64,000 bases of DNA, from positions 52,766,837 through 52,830,836 of the forward strand of contig OY997659.1 in the NCBI GenBank assembly GCA_963921795.1, read 5' to 3'. Position 1 is the stretch's first letter. Each line of letters opens with the position of its first letter. Under the pieces are notes generated by a model. The model worked only from the letters and a program-made list of their open reading frames with translations. It was not told the origin of the DNA and did no database searches. This stretch comes from Nannobrachium achirus. Taxonomy: Eukaryota > Chordata > Actinopteri > Myctophiformes > Myctophidae. The position numbers were made by a program, and so were the translations under genes. This document shows, in pieces, positions 10,804-21,224 of the stretch.

Positions 10804-10829
10804 AGGAAGCTGAGTGTGTACAGTAAGAT

Positions 10830-10860
<31 letters not shown>

Positions 10861-11185
10861 GGAGGGGTGCTGCTCCCGGGCGAGCAGCGAGGAGGGGTGC
10901 TGCTCCCGGGTGAGCAGGGCCTCAGGCCCCGGGCTCCAGAACTACTGGGCTCTCAGTCTGGAGGTGGAGACTCCTCCTCCTCCGCTAAGGACAGCAACCT
11001 GCCGGCCGAGGCCGAGTACCTGAGCTCCAGGTGTGTCCTGTTCACCTATTTCCAAGGCGACATCGGCGACGTGGTGGACCAGCACTTTTCCCGGGCTCTC
11101 AGCCAAGCCTTCGGCGGCGACAGCAAGCCGTTCCGAGGAACCAACCAACCACACGCCTCGCCCCCTGCCACTGGCGTATGGAAAG
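10804..11185 (+). CDS. vgll3: vestigial-like family member 3, coding exon 2 (vestigial/TONDU domain)
   Basis: The exon encodes residues 34-160 plus the first base of codon 161. It begins RKLSVYSKMQ, then nine CAG codons (residues 43-51) and two exact copies of RGGVLLPGEQ (52-71). The TEAD-binding vestigial domain follows at about 103-131, with AEYLSSRCVLFTYFQGDIG and VVDQHFSRALSQ clearly recognisable. The donor GTGAG begins at 11186, in phase 1. The polyglutamine and decapeptide duplication are unusual expansions for this family and add about 29 residues ahead of the domain. The exon is bracketed by inverted copies of one MITE. Confidence 0.92.
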
Positions 11186-11254
11186 GTGAGAGGGACAAAC
11201 AACCTGGTGATAGCCTCCAAGTCAAAAATGCACATATTTGGATAATGTAACCCA

Positions 11255-11690
11255 CACATGGGCAACATAAGGCCCGGGGTCCGGACCCGGCCCTTCCAAC
11301 ATCTCAATAAGGCCCTCGAAAGTCCTCAAGAAAAACTAAATTACGCCTATAATATCTACATGTTAAAGGGCAGCAATATGTTTTTTTAGGGAAATCAATT
11401 TAACGTAACAATTAATTATTAGTAATATGTAGGCCTATGTACCATTTGAGTAGTCTATACTGCATTCCATATTCCATCTGTGTGTTCTCAAATGTTAAAT
11501 GTTTGTAATGTAACAGTGAAATAGTCTGCCATGGATCCATATTATCCCAAATAATTCATAGGCCTTAAAGACACCACGCATGCATGTGTTTCACGTTTCA
11601 ATTGTCCAACGTGTGGCCCTTCACTCACTTTATCAAAGTCAGTATGGCCCCCTGGAGAGAGATGTTGCCCACCCCATTGTAACCACTGCA
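11255..11690. mobile_element. hAT-like MITE with GGGCAACATAAGGCCC end
   Basis: Left end CATGGGCAACATAAGGCCC, right end GATGTTGCCCACCCC. Both show the GTTGCCCA terminus of a hAT group also seen at 41591-43022. Exact borders are not defined by a clear target duplication. Confidence 0.6.
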
Positions 11691-11765
11691 GATAGGGGGG
11701 GAAACGGGATATCACTTATGATTTGAAAGGCACATGACTGCATCTGAATTGATCTGGAAACCATC

Positions 11766-12315
11766 CAGGGTTCCCACGGTCATGAAATTCCTGGAAATAT
11801 TTTGAAATTAGAAAAATATTTTTCCAGTACTGGAAATGTTTTGGAATTGATCAAGGGTCCTGGAAGGTCCTGGACAAAATAGCTATGCATTGTCTTTGGT
11901 TATTGATTTTGTTAATACCTCTGAAATGACACATTAAACATTGGCCAAATTGTCAAATATTAGTGGCAGAAATTGTGAAAATAGCCGATCTACATGCTCA
12001 CAACGCCTCGCAACGTTGTGAGCATGTAGATCGGCTATTTTCACAATAGAAACGTGTTATACAAAATTCCTCAACTCTTGGTGCTCATCAGGGTGGGGGG
12101 TCCCCAGTTAAAATATGATTATTTCGGGGGTCACGGCCTGAAAAGGTTGAGAACCACTGGCATACACTTCCTGTCTTTGGGCATTGCGCATAGGAGTAAG
12201 CGACCTGATATTGAGCTGAATTATTGTTATATAGTCCTGGAAACTGGGTTAAATATTCTGTAAAAGTTTTGGAAATGTTTTGGAAATGAATTGGTAGAAA
12301 TGTGTGTGAACCCTG
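11766..12315 (-). mobile_element. composite hAT-like MITE, inverted relative of 10173-10673
   Basis: It starts CAGGGTTCCCACGGTCATG and ends GTGTGTGAACCCTG, and its content is the reverse complement of the copy upstream of exon 2. Here the central palindrome is complete (11974-12049). A nested element ends with GGTTGAGAACCACTG near 12160. Confidence 0.85.
11974..12049. repeat. palindromic hairpin core, ATTGTGAAAATAGC type
   Basis: Arms ATTGTGAAAATAGCCGATC and GATCGGCTATTTTCACAAT, with ACATGCTCACAACG and its complement inside. The inverted relative at 10425 retains only one arm. Confidence 0.9.
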
Positions 12316-12337
12316 ACACTCTGTCTTTGTGCTTCAG

Positions 12338-12865
12338 ATGGTGTGTCTCTCTCTGAGAGCCAGAGTGGATCTGTTTGGAACGGAGCCTTTCAGTCCCAGA
12401 GCAGCCCCTGCCTCCCGGCTGTCTCCTTCCCCCCCAGCCCCGTGCCCTTCCACGCCCCCGACGGGGCCCTGTGGGCGGGCCACGGCCTGGCCCCTCCTTC
12501 CGCGTCCCTCCCCGACGCCTGGGCGTACGGCCAGGGCACGGGAGGTTACCCCCACGTCCACGACGTGTACCCTCACTCGCACCGGCGCGCGCACGCCGTG
12601 CCCGCCCGCCACAACGCCCACCCCACCATGTTGCATTCCTACCCGGCCCACCACGGGGGCCACGCCCCCCTGGACCCCAGGTTCAGTCCTCTGCTGTTGC
12701 CCGGCGTGAGGAGCCAGAGCCAGCCGGCGGCCCCCAGCCCAGGCTCCCCCCACAGCGAGGGGATCAAGACGGAGATGGAACCCAGCGGCAGCAGCCCCAT
12801 CGGGGGCACCTCCACCGCCTGGCCCCCCGGGCCCCTCCATGGACCCCTGGAGGTCTATGATTCGG
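12338..12865 (+). CDS. vgll3: vestigial-like family member 3, coding exon 3
   Basis: The exon follows a TTCAG acceptor and encodes residues 161-336 plus one base. It starts with D completing the TGG-AAA-G junction (WKDGVSLSESQSGSVWNGAF), which matches the conserved W-x-D junction of VGLL3. It is proline-rich and very GC-rich. A histidine-rich block lies at about residues 231-270 (HVHDVYPHSHRRAHA), as in mammalian VGLL3, and DPRFSPLLLPGV resembles the family DPxYGPLLMPS motif. It ends GPLHGPLEVYDS before a GTAAG donor at 12866, in phase 1. Long antisense frames here are shadows of the GC-rich coding strand. Confidence 0.9.
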
Positions 12866-12905
12866 GTAAGTCATAGCATACACTGGCATGTACAATATGA
12901 TATAC

Positions 12906-13168
12906 ATATCGTTGTTGTCGGGTGAAAACCTTATATGTCCAAAACCGTTCGTTTTGCATTTATCATTTTAAAAATGATTTAAACTAGTGAAAACAGCCGA
13001 TCTACAAGCACACAACGCCTCGCGGTGCGAGGCGTTGTGTGCTTGTAGATCGGCTGTTTTCACTACTTTTGTGCGACAGCCTTGTATGATGAAGCAGGGC
13101 TTTACTTTGCGAAAAAAGGTAAATTTGAAACTTGGAGATACAAGGTTTCCACCCGCCAACGACGATAT
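12906..13168. mobile_element. palindromic MITE, CGTCGTTGTCGGGTGG family
   Basis: Ends ATCGTTGTTGTCGGGTG and CACCCGCCAACGACGATA are inverted repeats. The same termini bound copies at 40003-40259 and 40761-41017 and a truncated one inside 3503-3972. The centre is a strong hairpin (12986-13065). The 39998-40263 copy is flanked by ATAT on both sides; the superfamily is not clear to me. Confidence 0.8.
12986..13065. repeat. palindromic hairpin core, AGTGAAAACAGC type
   Basis: Arms AGTGAAAACAGCCGATC and GATCGGCTGTTTTCACT, with ACAAGCACACAACGCCTCGC between. Confidence 0.9.
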
Positions 13169-13191
13169 ACTGTACTGTACTGTACTGTACT

Positions 13192-13192
<1 letters not shown>

Positions 13193-13273
<81 letters not shown>
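13193..13273. repeat. (CT)n microsatellite in vgll3 intron 3
   Basis: About 80 bases of CT repeat, followed by CT-rich sequence, 185 bases before the exon 4 acceptor. Confidence 0.95.
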
Positions 13274-13277
<4 letters not shown>

Positions 13278-13457
13278 CTCTGTCTCTCTCTCACTCCCTC
13301 CTCACCCACTCACACACACCTTGTAATTCACATCAAGGAAAGTTGTTAAAGGGAACCAAAACAAGCGTCATATTGTATAAATCACTCTTGACTAGTTTCA
13401 TTTGACCAAAATGACTGGTGACAATGACATTAAATAATGTCTGTTTTTCCTTTGCAG

Positions 13458-13498
13458 CTGTGGACCAGGACAAGACAAAAGCCACGGCTTGGTTCTAG
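13458..13498 (+). CDS. vgll3: vestigial-like family member 3, coding exon 4 and stop
   Basis: After a TTTGCAG acceptor, the exon completes codon 337 and encodes VDQDKTKATAWF with a TAG stop at 13496-13498. The short last exon, ending in acidic-lysine residues and an aromatic tip, parallels the terminus of VGLL3 and differs from VGLL2. All three intron phases (0, 1, 1) join without a frame break. Confidence 0.88.
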
Positions 13499-13743
13499 CA
13501 GACAGCCTGCTCCTTCCTCCTGGACTGCTTGACACGTTTTCCTGGGACATCGTTTTTGTAAAAGCTCGTGGCTGCAACACCAGCACTGAAAAAAACAAAA
13601 ACAAAATATACTCAGTAAAATGGAGATGCATTCCGATTGTAGCTGATGGGACTCTGACCACAGCACTGACCACCTTCTGGAGAAGAATCCAGGCATGGAT
13701 TTGAAGAGAACGGTTTAACGCTTTGGCCTCAAATGTGGTTCCT

Positions 13744-14462
13744 TTAAAGGTGTATTCAGTGATAATGAAAGTGGCTGGGGGTCATCTTGTCCCTTACTGG
13801 CCTTATGCCTCATTCACACTACAGATATATAGTTGAACGTTTTGCTTGGTAATTCAATGTAATCTCAATGGAAACCAGCTTTAAAGATAGAGGAGACGCT
13901 CAGGACAAAGCTTTGAAAGCTTTAAAGCTGGTTTCCATTGAGATTACATTGAATTACCAAGCAAAACGTTCAACTATATATCTGTAGTGTGAATGAGGCA
14001 TTACAGTGTGGAAATGTTCAATTTTTTATAGATATTTTACACCATTATAATGTTCTCGTTTTGATCATTAGATCCAGTCACTGAAAATCGGTAGGCCTAC
14101 GTCTCCAGCTTCAGGATATGTATGATACTGATTTACTACGAGACTGTGGCATTTTATGAGTTCAGTAGTTTACAATCTAGGCATTTAGCAGACGTTCTTA
14201 ATTCAGAGCGACTGTGGTTCTCAAAACTTTTATTTTGACCATCATAACTAAACATCATAACATAACTACGGCCATACTCTACCCTGATTGGTCGAGGACT
14301 GGCTGGCCACCTCTGAAAACCAAATCTAGCTATATGCTCGTAACACAGGCCATGGTGGAAGTCCTTATATGGTCAACACACATTCTAGTGAGGAGAATGA
14401 ATGGAAAATGTACCAATTATATTTTTATTTGAATGAAATACAATCACTGAATATACCTTTAA
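13744..14462. mobile_element. TTAA-flanked MITE in vgll3 3' UTR
   Basis: TTAA plus AGGTGTATTCAGTGAT at the left is answered by ATCACTGAATATACCT plus TTAA at the right. TTAA duplication is characteristic of piggyBac-type elements. A fold-back element is nested within it. No coding sequence is recognised. Confidence 0.6.
13805..14001. repeat. fold-back element: perfect 82-bp inverted repeat with 33-bp loop
   Basis: The left arm (13805-13886) starts ATGCCTCATTCACACTACAG and ends CAGCTTTAAAG. The right arm (13920-14001) is its exact reverse complement. TTA flanks both outer ends. Identity over all 82 positions implies recent origin or ongoing correction between arms. In a vgll3 transcript it would form a long double-stranded hairpin. 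Confidence 0.95.
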
Positions 14463-14994
14463 GAGATGTAGGAAGAGACTAAACACGTCTGGAATGTCTG
14501 ATACAGTACATATACTGTAGTACAACATGCTTTTACTTCTTCAACTAACAAGGGACCCCTAGGGACCCCTAGGCTAAGGTTCTGTTTCAACTAACAAGGG
14601 ACCCCTAGGCTAAGGTTCTGTTTCAAGAACCTAATTTTGAGGATCCACACGCTTTGTTTTGTACAGTGAACGTTTGTCATTTGACTGTTAATTATGTTTT
14701 GTACAATATTGTGTTGTAACAAGTTGTTGTTTGCTAGCTGTGATCGCTAATTGCCACTCAAATGCCACCTTTGCTATTTTGCCATTTTGGGGAGAGACTG
14801 TGTAGTGTAAATACAGTATGGGTACCTGTAAATAATACATTGCTAAGTTCTATTGGCAGAAACTGGTTCTCATTAAAAACAAAACATGATTCAAATACAT
14901 CTTCTATTATTCTATTATTCTCTGTTCTAGTCTAGTCACAGATCGTCCCTACTCAACCAGTGGGCCAGACACGATTATATCACACATTTAATTG

Positions 14995-15067
<73 letters not shown>
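14995..15067. repeat. (TA)n microsatellite
   Basis: About 73 bases of TA repeat. Beyond it up to 15300 there is only AT-rich unassigned sequence. Confidence 0.95.
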
Positions 15068-15070
<3 letters not shown>

Positions 15071-15403
15071 TATAGATAGATATATAGATATATATCCTAC
15101 TATGTTTCTTGAGTTTGTTTCTTTCTTAAAGGACAACTTTGTTTTTTTACAACAAGGGTTCATATTTTAGATTGTAATTAGAGAAAAGAAAGGATGAGTG
15201 TTAAAATGTTTTCATTTACTGCTTTTTATTGTTATAACTAATTTCAGTGGTTGGGGGCATGCGTACAAGTGGCTAAATATGTATTTTTAGACACAATAAG
15301 CCGGCCAAAGTTGTCCTTTAGTATACTGTATTGTATTTAGCTCCTGGTTTTACAACATCAATCCTGGTTTCCACATTTCTGGGCATGTCATTGTAGGCGA
15401 AAA

Positions 15404-15487
15404 TGTTCAAAAATAGCAGATCTATCAAGCTCAGAATGCATTGCGAGTCGACACACGTGTGACCTTGTCGATCAGCTATTTTAGCCA
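15404..15487. repeat. eroded palindromic hairpin core
   Basis: CAAAAATAGCAGATCTATCA on the left and GATCAGCTATTTTAG on the right, with a diverged centre. Flanking sequence differs from the other families. Confidence 0.65.
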
Positions 15488-15909
15488 CCTGGCACCATCG
15501 TATGATGAAGCATAACATAGGGCTTAAGTGGTTAATGATGTTGAGAAGCTCTTCTCTGCCAGATGCAACGTGTGAATGTGACTGTCAACGGCTGTGTCCA
15601 AATAAACAAGCCAGGATGCCGACAGTGAGGCCTCGAGGGCGAGCGAGTGCCCGTGATAGGCTGCCCGCAACTCGCCACAAGCGCATGTTCCAAGTTGGCA
15701 AACTTGGCAAGCCATGGAGGAGGGAATAGCTTAGTGTTTGATATGTTACTACATCTCATAGAGAGATGCAGATTTGACGCAGGTTTAGATAAATATTACA
15801 AAAAATACACTTTGGCACTGTGTGAATATATTTTGAGGACAATTCTTTTGTACTTTTACTCAAGTCAAATTGGCCTTGAATACAGTTAATTATTACAGTA
15901 CTACATGCC

Positions 15910-16400
15910 TTATTATTTATTACTTTACTTTACTTTATTTATTTATTTGGATGGGACAGTGTATATTAATGGACACTACATAAAGCAATGTAAATATACC
16001 GGACTTAGCAAGAATGCTAAATTCAATCCGTAGTCCCCACATGAAACACAAAACAAAACATATACCAACAACAACAAACTTAAATCAAGAGAAGACACCT
16101 ACAGTAAAACACATACATACAAGTACTATACTATTCCAACAGTAAGAACCCTACATTCGCAAAAGGACGATTAAATACTATTAAGACTATTAAGACTATA
16201 CATGGTCTACATGGTACATTGATTGTCAAGTAACCATTTAGTTAAACTTGGAGGATGGAAATGACAAACAGACAGTCTCTTATTAATAGAGGTAGGTCAT
16301 TCCAGATTGAACAGCCCTGGACTGAGGCCTTATAACTTTCCAAACCACAATCCATTTCCACAAACATTTGATGATTGTTCATTCATATGGTTTCTAACCA
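15910..16400 (-). mobile_element. LINE 3' fragment (L2-like), decayed
   Basis: TTTATTTATTTGGATGGGAC followed by an A-rich degenerate stretch and GGTAGGTCATTCCAGATTG is characteristic of 3' parts of L2-type LINEs in fish, read on the minus strand. No continuous reading frame survives. Family assignment is from general resemblance only. Confidence 0.5.
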
Positions 16401-16587
16401 ACCGACTTCTGTTTAATGGGGTCTTCTATGGAGAGACAGCCGCGGGCGTCAACGGCTCTTGCTGGCTTCTATGTGTAACGTGTGCCTGATGTAAGCCCTG
16501 AGGCCAGGCTAGCCAAGGCTGGGCCATGGAGCGCATTCCACAGACAGTTATTGTAAGATACCATGACATGCCTGTTGCCTGTCTGTC

Positions 16588-16588
<1 letters not shown>

Positions 16589-16668
<80 letters not shown>
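16589..16668. repeat. (CA)n microsatellite
   Basis: About 80 bases of CA. Open frames across it are artefacts of the repeat. Confidence 0.95.
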
Positions 16669-16669
<1 letters not shown>

Positions 16670-16739
16670 ACTGAGGAATGCATTTCCTGTCTGGACAGGA
16701 AGTTCACCAAAGAGGGGCAACAGATACATGCACATGTGC

Positions 16740-16773
16740 ACACACGCACGCACGCACGCACGCACGCACGCAC

Positions 16774-16843
<70 letters not shown>
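16740..16843. repeat. (CACG)n(CA)n microsatellite
   Basis: CACG units grade into CA units over about 104 bases. Confidence 0.95.
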
Positions 16844-16847
<4 letters not shown>

Positions 16848-16894
16848 TTTCATGCATCCCTCAAAAGGCAGACCTACACATACCGGTACCTACA

Positions 16895-16898
<4 letters not shown>

Positions 16899-16981
<83 letters not shown>
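16899..16981. repeat. (CA)n microsatellite
   Basis: A third CA block within 400 bases. 16982-17480 is otherwise AT-rich with nothing recognised. Confidence 0.95.
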
Positions 16982-16985
<4 letters not shown>

Positions 16986-17479
16986 TGCATACAGTACAAA
17001 GCCTGCAGTTACAGTAGACACTCAACTTAAAAACATAATTTATTAGTTGGGGGCATCAGGGTCCTTCCCATGAAAAAATTAAATAAAACAGACAATTTTC
17101 TGCAATTTCTCATAGCCTGATATATTCAAAGACTCGGTTATTTGGTTATATAACTTCAATGCATCTTTTTTTTTCTTTTTTTTTATCTCACTTATGGGTT
17201 GATACTGTATATTTATTTAGAGATTTCCATGTCAATTAGTTGTGCTGTTTCAGTATGGTCACTGAAAATGACATTTATTCACTTTATACACTAGCTTCCA
17301 TACACTGTTACCACATTTATCTGCTTCACCCACATATTTTAAGCAGCATACATTTAGATAAGTGCCCACATTGCAACTTTATAGAGAACATGAAACTACA
17401 GAGGAAAGGAACCTGTCAACATTCGCTGCACAATTCATATGAAGCGGCATGAGGCCAGATAAGACATACTCTAGGGCAT

Positions 17480-17919
17480 TAACTCATCTGCTGCCATTTA
17501 ACAATACCTTCGTACTCTAATTCTGCCAAACTGTCTCCATAGACTTCCATGTAATTCATAGTGCACGGATCATGCACACCCATGCCTAGATAATGCACCA
17601 CGTGTGTCCACATTGCTCACAGCTTTCAAACAAAAAAATCAGAATGGAAATCCGTTCAGGCATTCATGAGATAGCAGCCATTATGTTTTCCTAAAATGTA
17701 AACAAAGATGGCTGCCATGTTTGAAAGATGGGGTTGCTATGGGGGTTAAACATGCAATTTCGCGATCGCTATCATGCCTACTAAATGTTTTGGGGTCAAA
17801 AAAAAATTTTTTGATTTTTTTTTTTTTTTCAAAAATTCTCGGGTTCCTCGGGCGTGGCAGGGTGGTACATCGCGAAATTCTCGGGTTCCTCGTTTTTGGC
17901 AGCAAATGAGTTTTAACGA
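17480..17919. mobile_element. TTAA-type MITE, CTCATCTGCTGCC ends
   Basis: Left TTAACTCATCTGCTGCC, right GGCAGCAAATGAGTTTTAA. The interior (GTGTCCACATTGCTCACAGC onward) is shared with 30457-30785. The TTAA-like borders suggest a piggyBac-type non-autonomous element. Confidence 0.65.
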
Positions 17920-18319
17920 CTTGTGGTTTTTGCAAGTCGACTCGACTCCGTAAAAAGTTGAGTTGAAGTCGACTTTATCGTTTGACAACGGCATCACATC
18001 ACACACGACCCCCCAATTATTTTGGGGGGTCCCCAGATGATTAACTCAATGTGAAACATTGTTTTCTCACTCAACTGTAAACAAACCAACATAAAGTTTA
18101 AGTGTATAGAGGGTATCTTCACATTTCTAAAGTGACAATTTAAGGACGTTTTAATACCTCTAAAATGACAAATTAAACATTGTCCAAATAGTCAAATATA
18201 GAGGCAGAAATTGTGAAAAAAGGCGTGAGCATGTAGATCTACTATTTTCACAATAGAATTTTTTTTTTTCAACTTCGACTTTCGACTTTCTCTGGTGGGA
18301 GTCGACTTGTGGAATGAAG

Positions 18320-18970
18320 TAGAGATGCAATTTATGGCTCTTTGAAGTGAGCCAGAGCCATGGCTCTGGCTCACTTAAAAGAGCCGTTCAAAAGACTGGC
18401 TCATTTGGCTCTTTTGGCTCATTGCATATTTAAAATGTTTTCGTTGAAACATGAATCCACAAGGTGGCACGGTCTGGCACCACATTCCTCTGCTGACAGT
18501 TGAGATCACAATTTTGTATTCACCCTTTTTATAAAACATGTGTGTGTAAATTAAGCTACCTTGACTAATGTTATTCATGCAACACCTTAAAAAAAACAAG
18601 CAGGCAACAATGAACTCGCTCCTCCCTAGCGGCGTATAGCCAGGATTTACCAACTGGCTAGGCCTGGCACAATGTGAGCTTGTACATCGGCTATTTTAAA
18701 ATAGTAAACATTTAAATATTTACAGGGACATAATACAGTCATTTGTCATGGAAGTTGACTTCCCAAGCAATATGGAGACGTTTTAATTATAGAAATCGTA
18801 GAGTCTTAATTTGCTTCCTAGATAGCTGCACATTGCCGCGCCGCACCGCGCACCGCGTCGCGAGTCAATTCAGCCAAATGAACGGCTCCCTACTCCGCGA
18901 ACCGGATCCCATCGTTCACTTCAAAGAGCCGTTCAAAAGATTCGATTCGTTCGCGAACGTTGCATCTCTA
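18320..18970. mobile_element. hAT MITE, 651 bp, TAGAGATGCAA ends, 8-bp target duplication
   Basis: The element begins TAGAGATGCAA and ends TTGCATCTCTA. The octamer GAATGAAG flanks it exactly at 18312-18319 and 18971-18978. Interior repeats of GGCTCTTTGAAGTGAGCC and GAGCCGTTCAAAAGA are typical of a common fish hAT group. A half-core, GAGCTTGTACATCGGCTATTTT, lies near 18677. The element was inserted into an older repeat carrying GTCGACTT motifs. Confidence 0.9.
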
Positions 18971-19015
18971 GAATGAAGTCGACTCAGTCGACTTGTCAAC
19001 TTTTTCGTTAATGCG

Positions 19016-19147
19016 CTAAGTGGCTAACATACAGCAGTCTGTGTAGCACTAAGTGGCTAACATACAGCAGTCTGTGTAGCACTAAGTGGCTAACATACAG
19101 CAGTCTGTGTAGCACTAAGTGGCTAACACACAGCAGTCTGTGTAGCA
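19016..19147. repeat. 33-bp tandem repeat, 4 copies
   Basis: CTAAGTGGCTAACATACAGC plus AGTCTGTGTAGCA repeats four times, with one T-to-C change. Confidence 0.95.
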
Positions 19148-19254
19148 GCTCTGCTTCCTGCCAATACAAGCTCAGACTGAGCTGTAGTAAAAACTTTCCA
19201 AACTGCTCAGCCTCTCTGAAATCATCATACATTTCACCTCAGATAACCTACAGT

Positions 19255-19656
19255 CAGCAGGGGTGTTCAAGGTTTTCAGGCCAAGGACCCCTTAGTTGAG
19301 GGAGGCAGGGCAGGGACCCCCACGACCTGTTCATAGATTCCATATAGCTTCATCGTTTGACAGCACAATCATCAGCGTATTTTGGATTCATGTCAATTTG
19401 TGTTTTCAGATATTTAACCACTTGAACCGTCAACACTTAATGAACTTGACCTTTCACCTTTTTCCCCTCTTCACCAAAAGCTCTTTGCCGAACATAGCCG
19501 ATCTACAAGCTCACAACGCCTTGCAGCGCTAGGGTTCAAGTTGTTAATATAAAAAAGGAGAAAAAAAAGTTTATATCACTCTAAGATTTGGAGGACCCCC
19601 TGTAGTAACTCTGAGGACCCCCTAGGGGTCCCGGACCCCCTGTTGAAGACCCATGA
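19255..19656. mobile_element. hAT MITE related to 6634-7050
   Basis: Sequence from GGCCAAGGACCCCTTAG to GTTGAAGACCC matches the element at 6634-7050. CCTACAGT flanks it exactly (19247-19254 and 19657-19664). One arm of the palindromic core, CATAGCCGATCTACAAGCTC, remains near 19494. Confidence 0.88.
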
Positions 19657-19756
19657 CCTACAGTACCTCTTAAACCTCCTGACTGAGGACATGATATAAA
19701 CTGCACCTTGACCGGGAAATATCACATGGAGTTCAATCTTTTGCTAACTATAACCT

Positions 19757-19780
19757 GATTGATTGATTGATTGATTGATG
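19757..19780. repeat. (GATT)n microsatellite
   Basis: Six GATT units. The next 650 bases hold no recognisable gene. Confidence 0.9.
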
Positions 19781-20423
19781 ATGAGGAGGAGAGAACACTT
19801 ACACAGGATACAGGATTTAAACAATGACATTGGAAGTGATTAAACAAACAAATAAACAGACGCAATTTTGATATTATTTATTATTATTATTATATTATTA
19901 TTACACTTAAAGTCTGAAGTTCTCTCTCGTCTGGATAAAATACTTGACCTGAACATTTATTCTCAAAAGACATGGAGAGACTGGGAGACTTCTGTTACTC
20001 GACACTACGATAACAATGATTTTTAACAGAGCTTTAAAGAGGCGGTGCCATAGTTTTGTACTTTTTCTGGTTTTCATGTGTCTAGGAGGTTGACAGTACT
20101 TCATTAGACCCCCTGGTGTGGTTGTTATGAGCAATTATGTATTGCCTTTCTATTTGGGTTTTAGCTGTAGGCTGCCACCTTGTGGGGTCAAACGTGCCGG
20201 TCCAAAAACACAGATACTTATTACATCACAGAATCAACCCCTCCCCTAATTACCATTCACCCAACATACGTGGGTGTGGCTAACTTCAGCTGGGTCACCA
20301 CCCACCATGACAACGAATTACAACCAATGAACTGGTGGGTGTGGCCACATAGAAAACATCATTTTAACTCTTTCTGTATACTTTTTTGGAAAAAATCTTC
20401 CTCCTAGTATAATTATAATAGTA

Positions 20424-20512
20424 GACTAGAAAAGAAAATTTCTAAGAAATTTTAAGTGTGCCTGCAGCTCGCTAAGTCTGTGCAACCTTGTGTAGCAGTT
20501 GGTGTTAGCATT
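20424..20512. repeat. interspersed repeat also found at 63759
   Basis: GACTAGAAAAGAAAATTTC through GTTGGTGTTAG is nearly identical to 63759-63845. The two copies diverge sharply after GGTGTTAG. Confidence 0.8.
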
Positions 20513-20569
20513 AGCGTTACATTTATTAACATTAGCATTTTTTGCATAAGCTTTAACATTATCGTTTTT

Positions 20570-21050
20570 CATATGACACCACCCACATGTCTGTACGACA
20601 AACGGTTCACGAGATAAAGGGTCACTTCCTGTTTGTGAGAGGCACTTCCTGTTTGGCAAAATAGGCCCCAATTAAGGTTAAGGACTCTTAATCAAGTCAT
20701 ATGGCGCCACCCACGTATCTGTACGACAAACGGTTCACGAGATATAGGGTCACTTCCTGTTTGGTGAGGGGCACTTCCTGTTTGGCGAAATAGGCCCCAA
20801 TTTAGGCTAAGGACTCTTAATCATGTCATTTGACGCAACCCACGCGTCTGTACGACAAACGGTTCACAAGATCAAGGGTCACTTCCTGTTTGGTGAGGGG
20901 CACTTCCTGTTTGGCGAAATAGGCCCCAATTTAGGCTAAGGACTCTTAATCAAGTCATTTGACGCCTCCACGCGTCTGTACGACAAACGGTTCATGAGAT
21001 TTAGAGGCACTTCCTGTTTGGCGAAGGGCACTTCCTGTTACAGAGGGGGC
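20570..21050. repeat. about 129-bp tandem repeat, 4 copies
   Basis: Each unit holds TGTACGACAAACGGTTCA, then GGTCACTTCCTGTTTG, a second CACTTCCTGTTTGGCG and TAGGCCCCAAT. Copies begin near 20576, 20706, 20835 and 20965. CACTTCCTG is an ETS-type core present twice per unit. Confidence 0.88.
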
Positions 21051-21224
21051 GGGGCTTAATCAATTACAGCTCATCCCTATTGGCCGGAAAAAGACCAAAG
21101 TTGTGTATCCATTTTAAAGTTTAAGTGACGTTGCTAGGCAAAAGTATGTCAGAGTAATGTGGGACCAAAGTTTCTGTTTTTTTTTTTTCAGAGTCCCCCA
21201 TTCAAAGTCAATGGGGGTTTTATA

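Larger units (their letters stand above)
11186..12337 (+). other. vgll3: vgll3 intron 2 (phase 1)
   Basis: The intron is GTGAGA to TTCAG. It holds a GGGCAAC-type hAT MITE (about 11255-11690) and the inverted CAGGGTTCCCAC composite MITE (11766-12315), leaving only about 20 bases between the latter and the exon 3 acceptor. Confidence 0.9.
12866..13457 (+). other. vgll3: vgll3 intron 3 (phase 1)
   Basis: GTAAG to TTTGCAG. The intron consists largely of the palindromic MITE (12906-13168) followed by a long CT microsatellite. Confidence 0.9.
13499..14900 (+). other. vgll3: probable vgll3 3' UTR
   Basis: No competing gene follows. The first reasonable polyadenylation signal that I can pick is ATTAAA at 14872-14877. 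If used, the 3' UTR would be about 1.4 kb and would contain the TTAA MITE and the perfect inverted repeat below. A GGCATTTAGCAGACGTTC motif near 14173 matches a common fish repeat. The end is uncertain. Confidence 0.5.

Noticed and set aside
12334..12840. 168-codon antisense frame over vgll3 exon 3
   Set aside because: It is a shadow of GC-rich coding DNA; it has no splice or start evidence of its own.
13744..14462. Cellular microRNA precursor in the vgll3 3' UTR
   Set aside because: The 82-bp perfect stem is far longer than a normal precursor and has fold-back transposon structure.
16526..17046. Long open frames rich in His-Thr or Cys-Val
   Set aside because: They are translations of CA/GT microsatellites. 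The same holds for 2884-3269, 28318-28949, 34191-35096 and 43131-43334.
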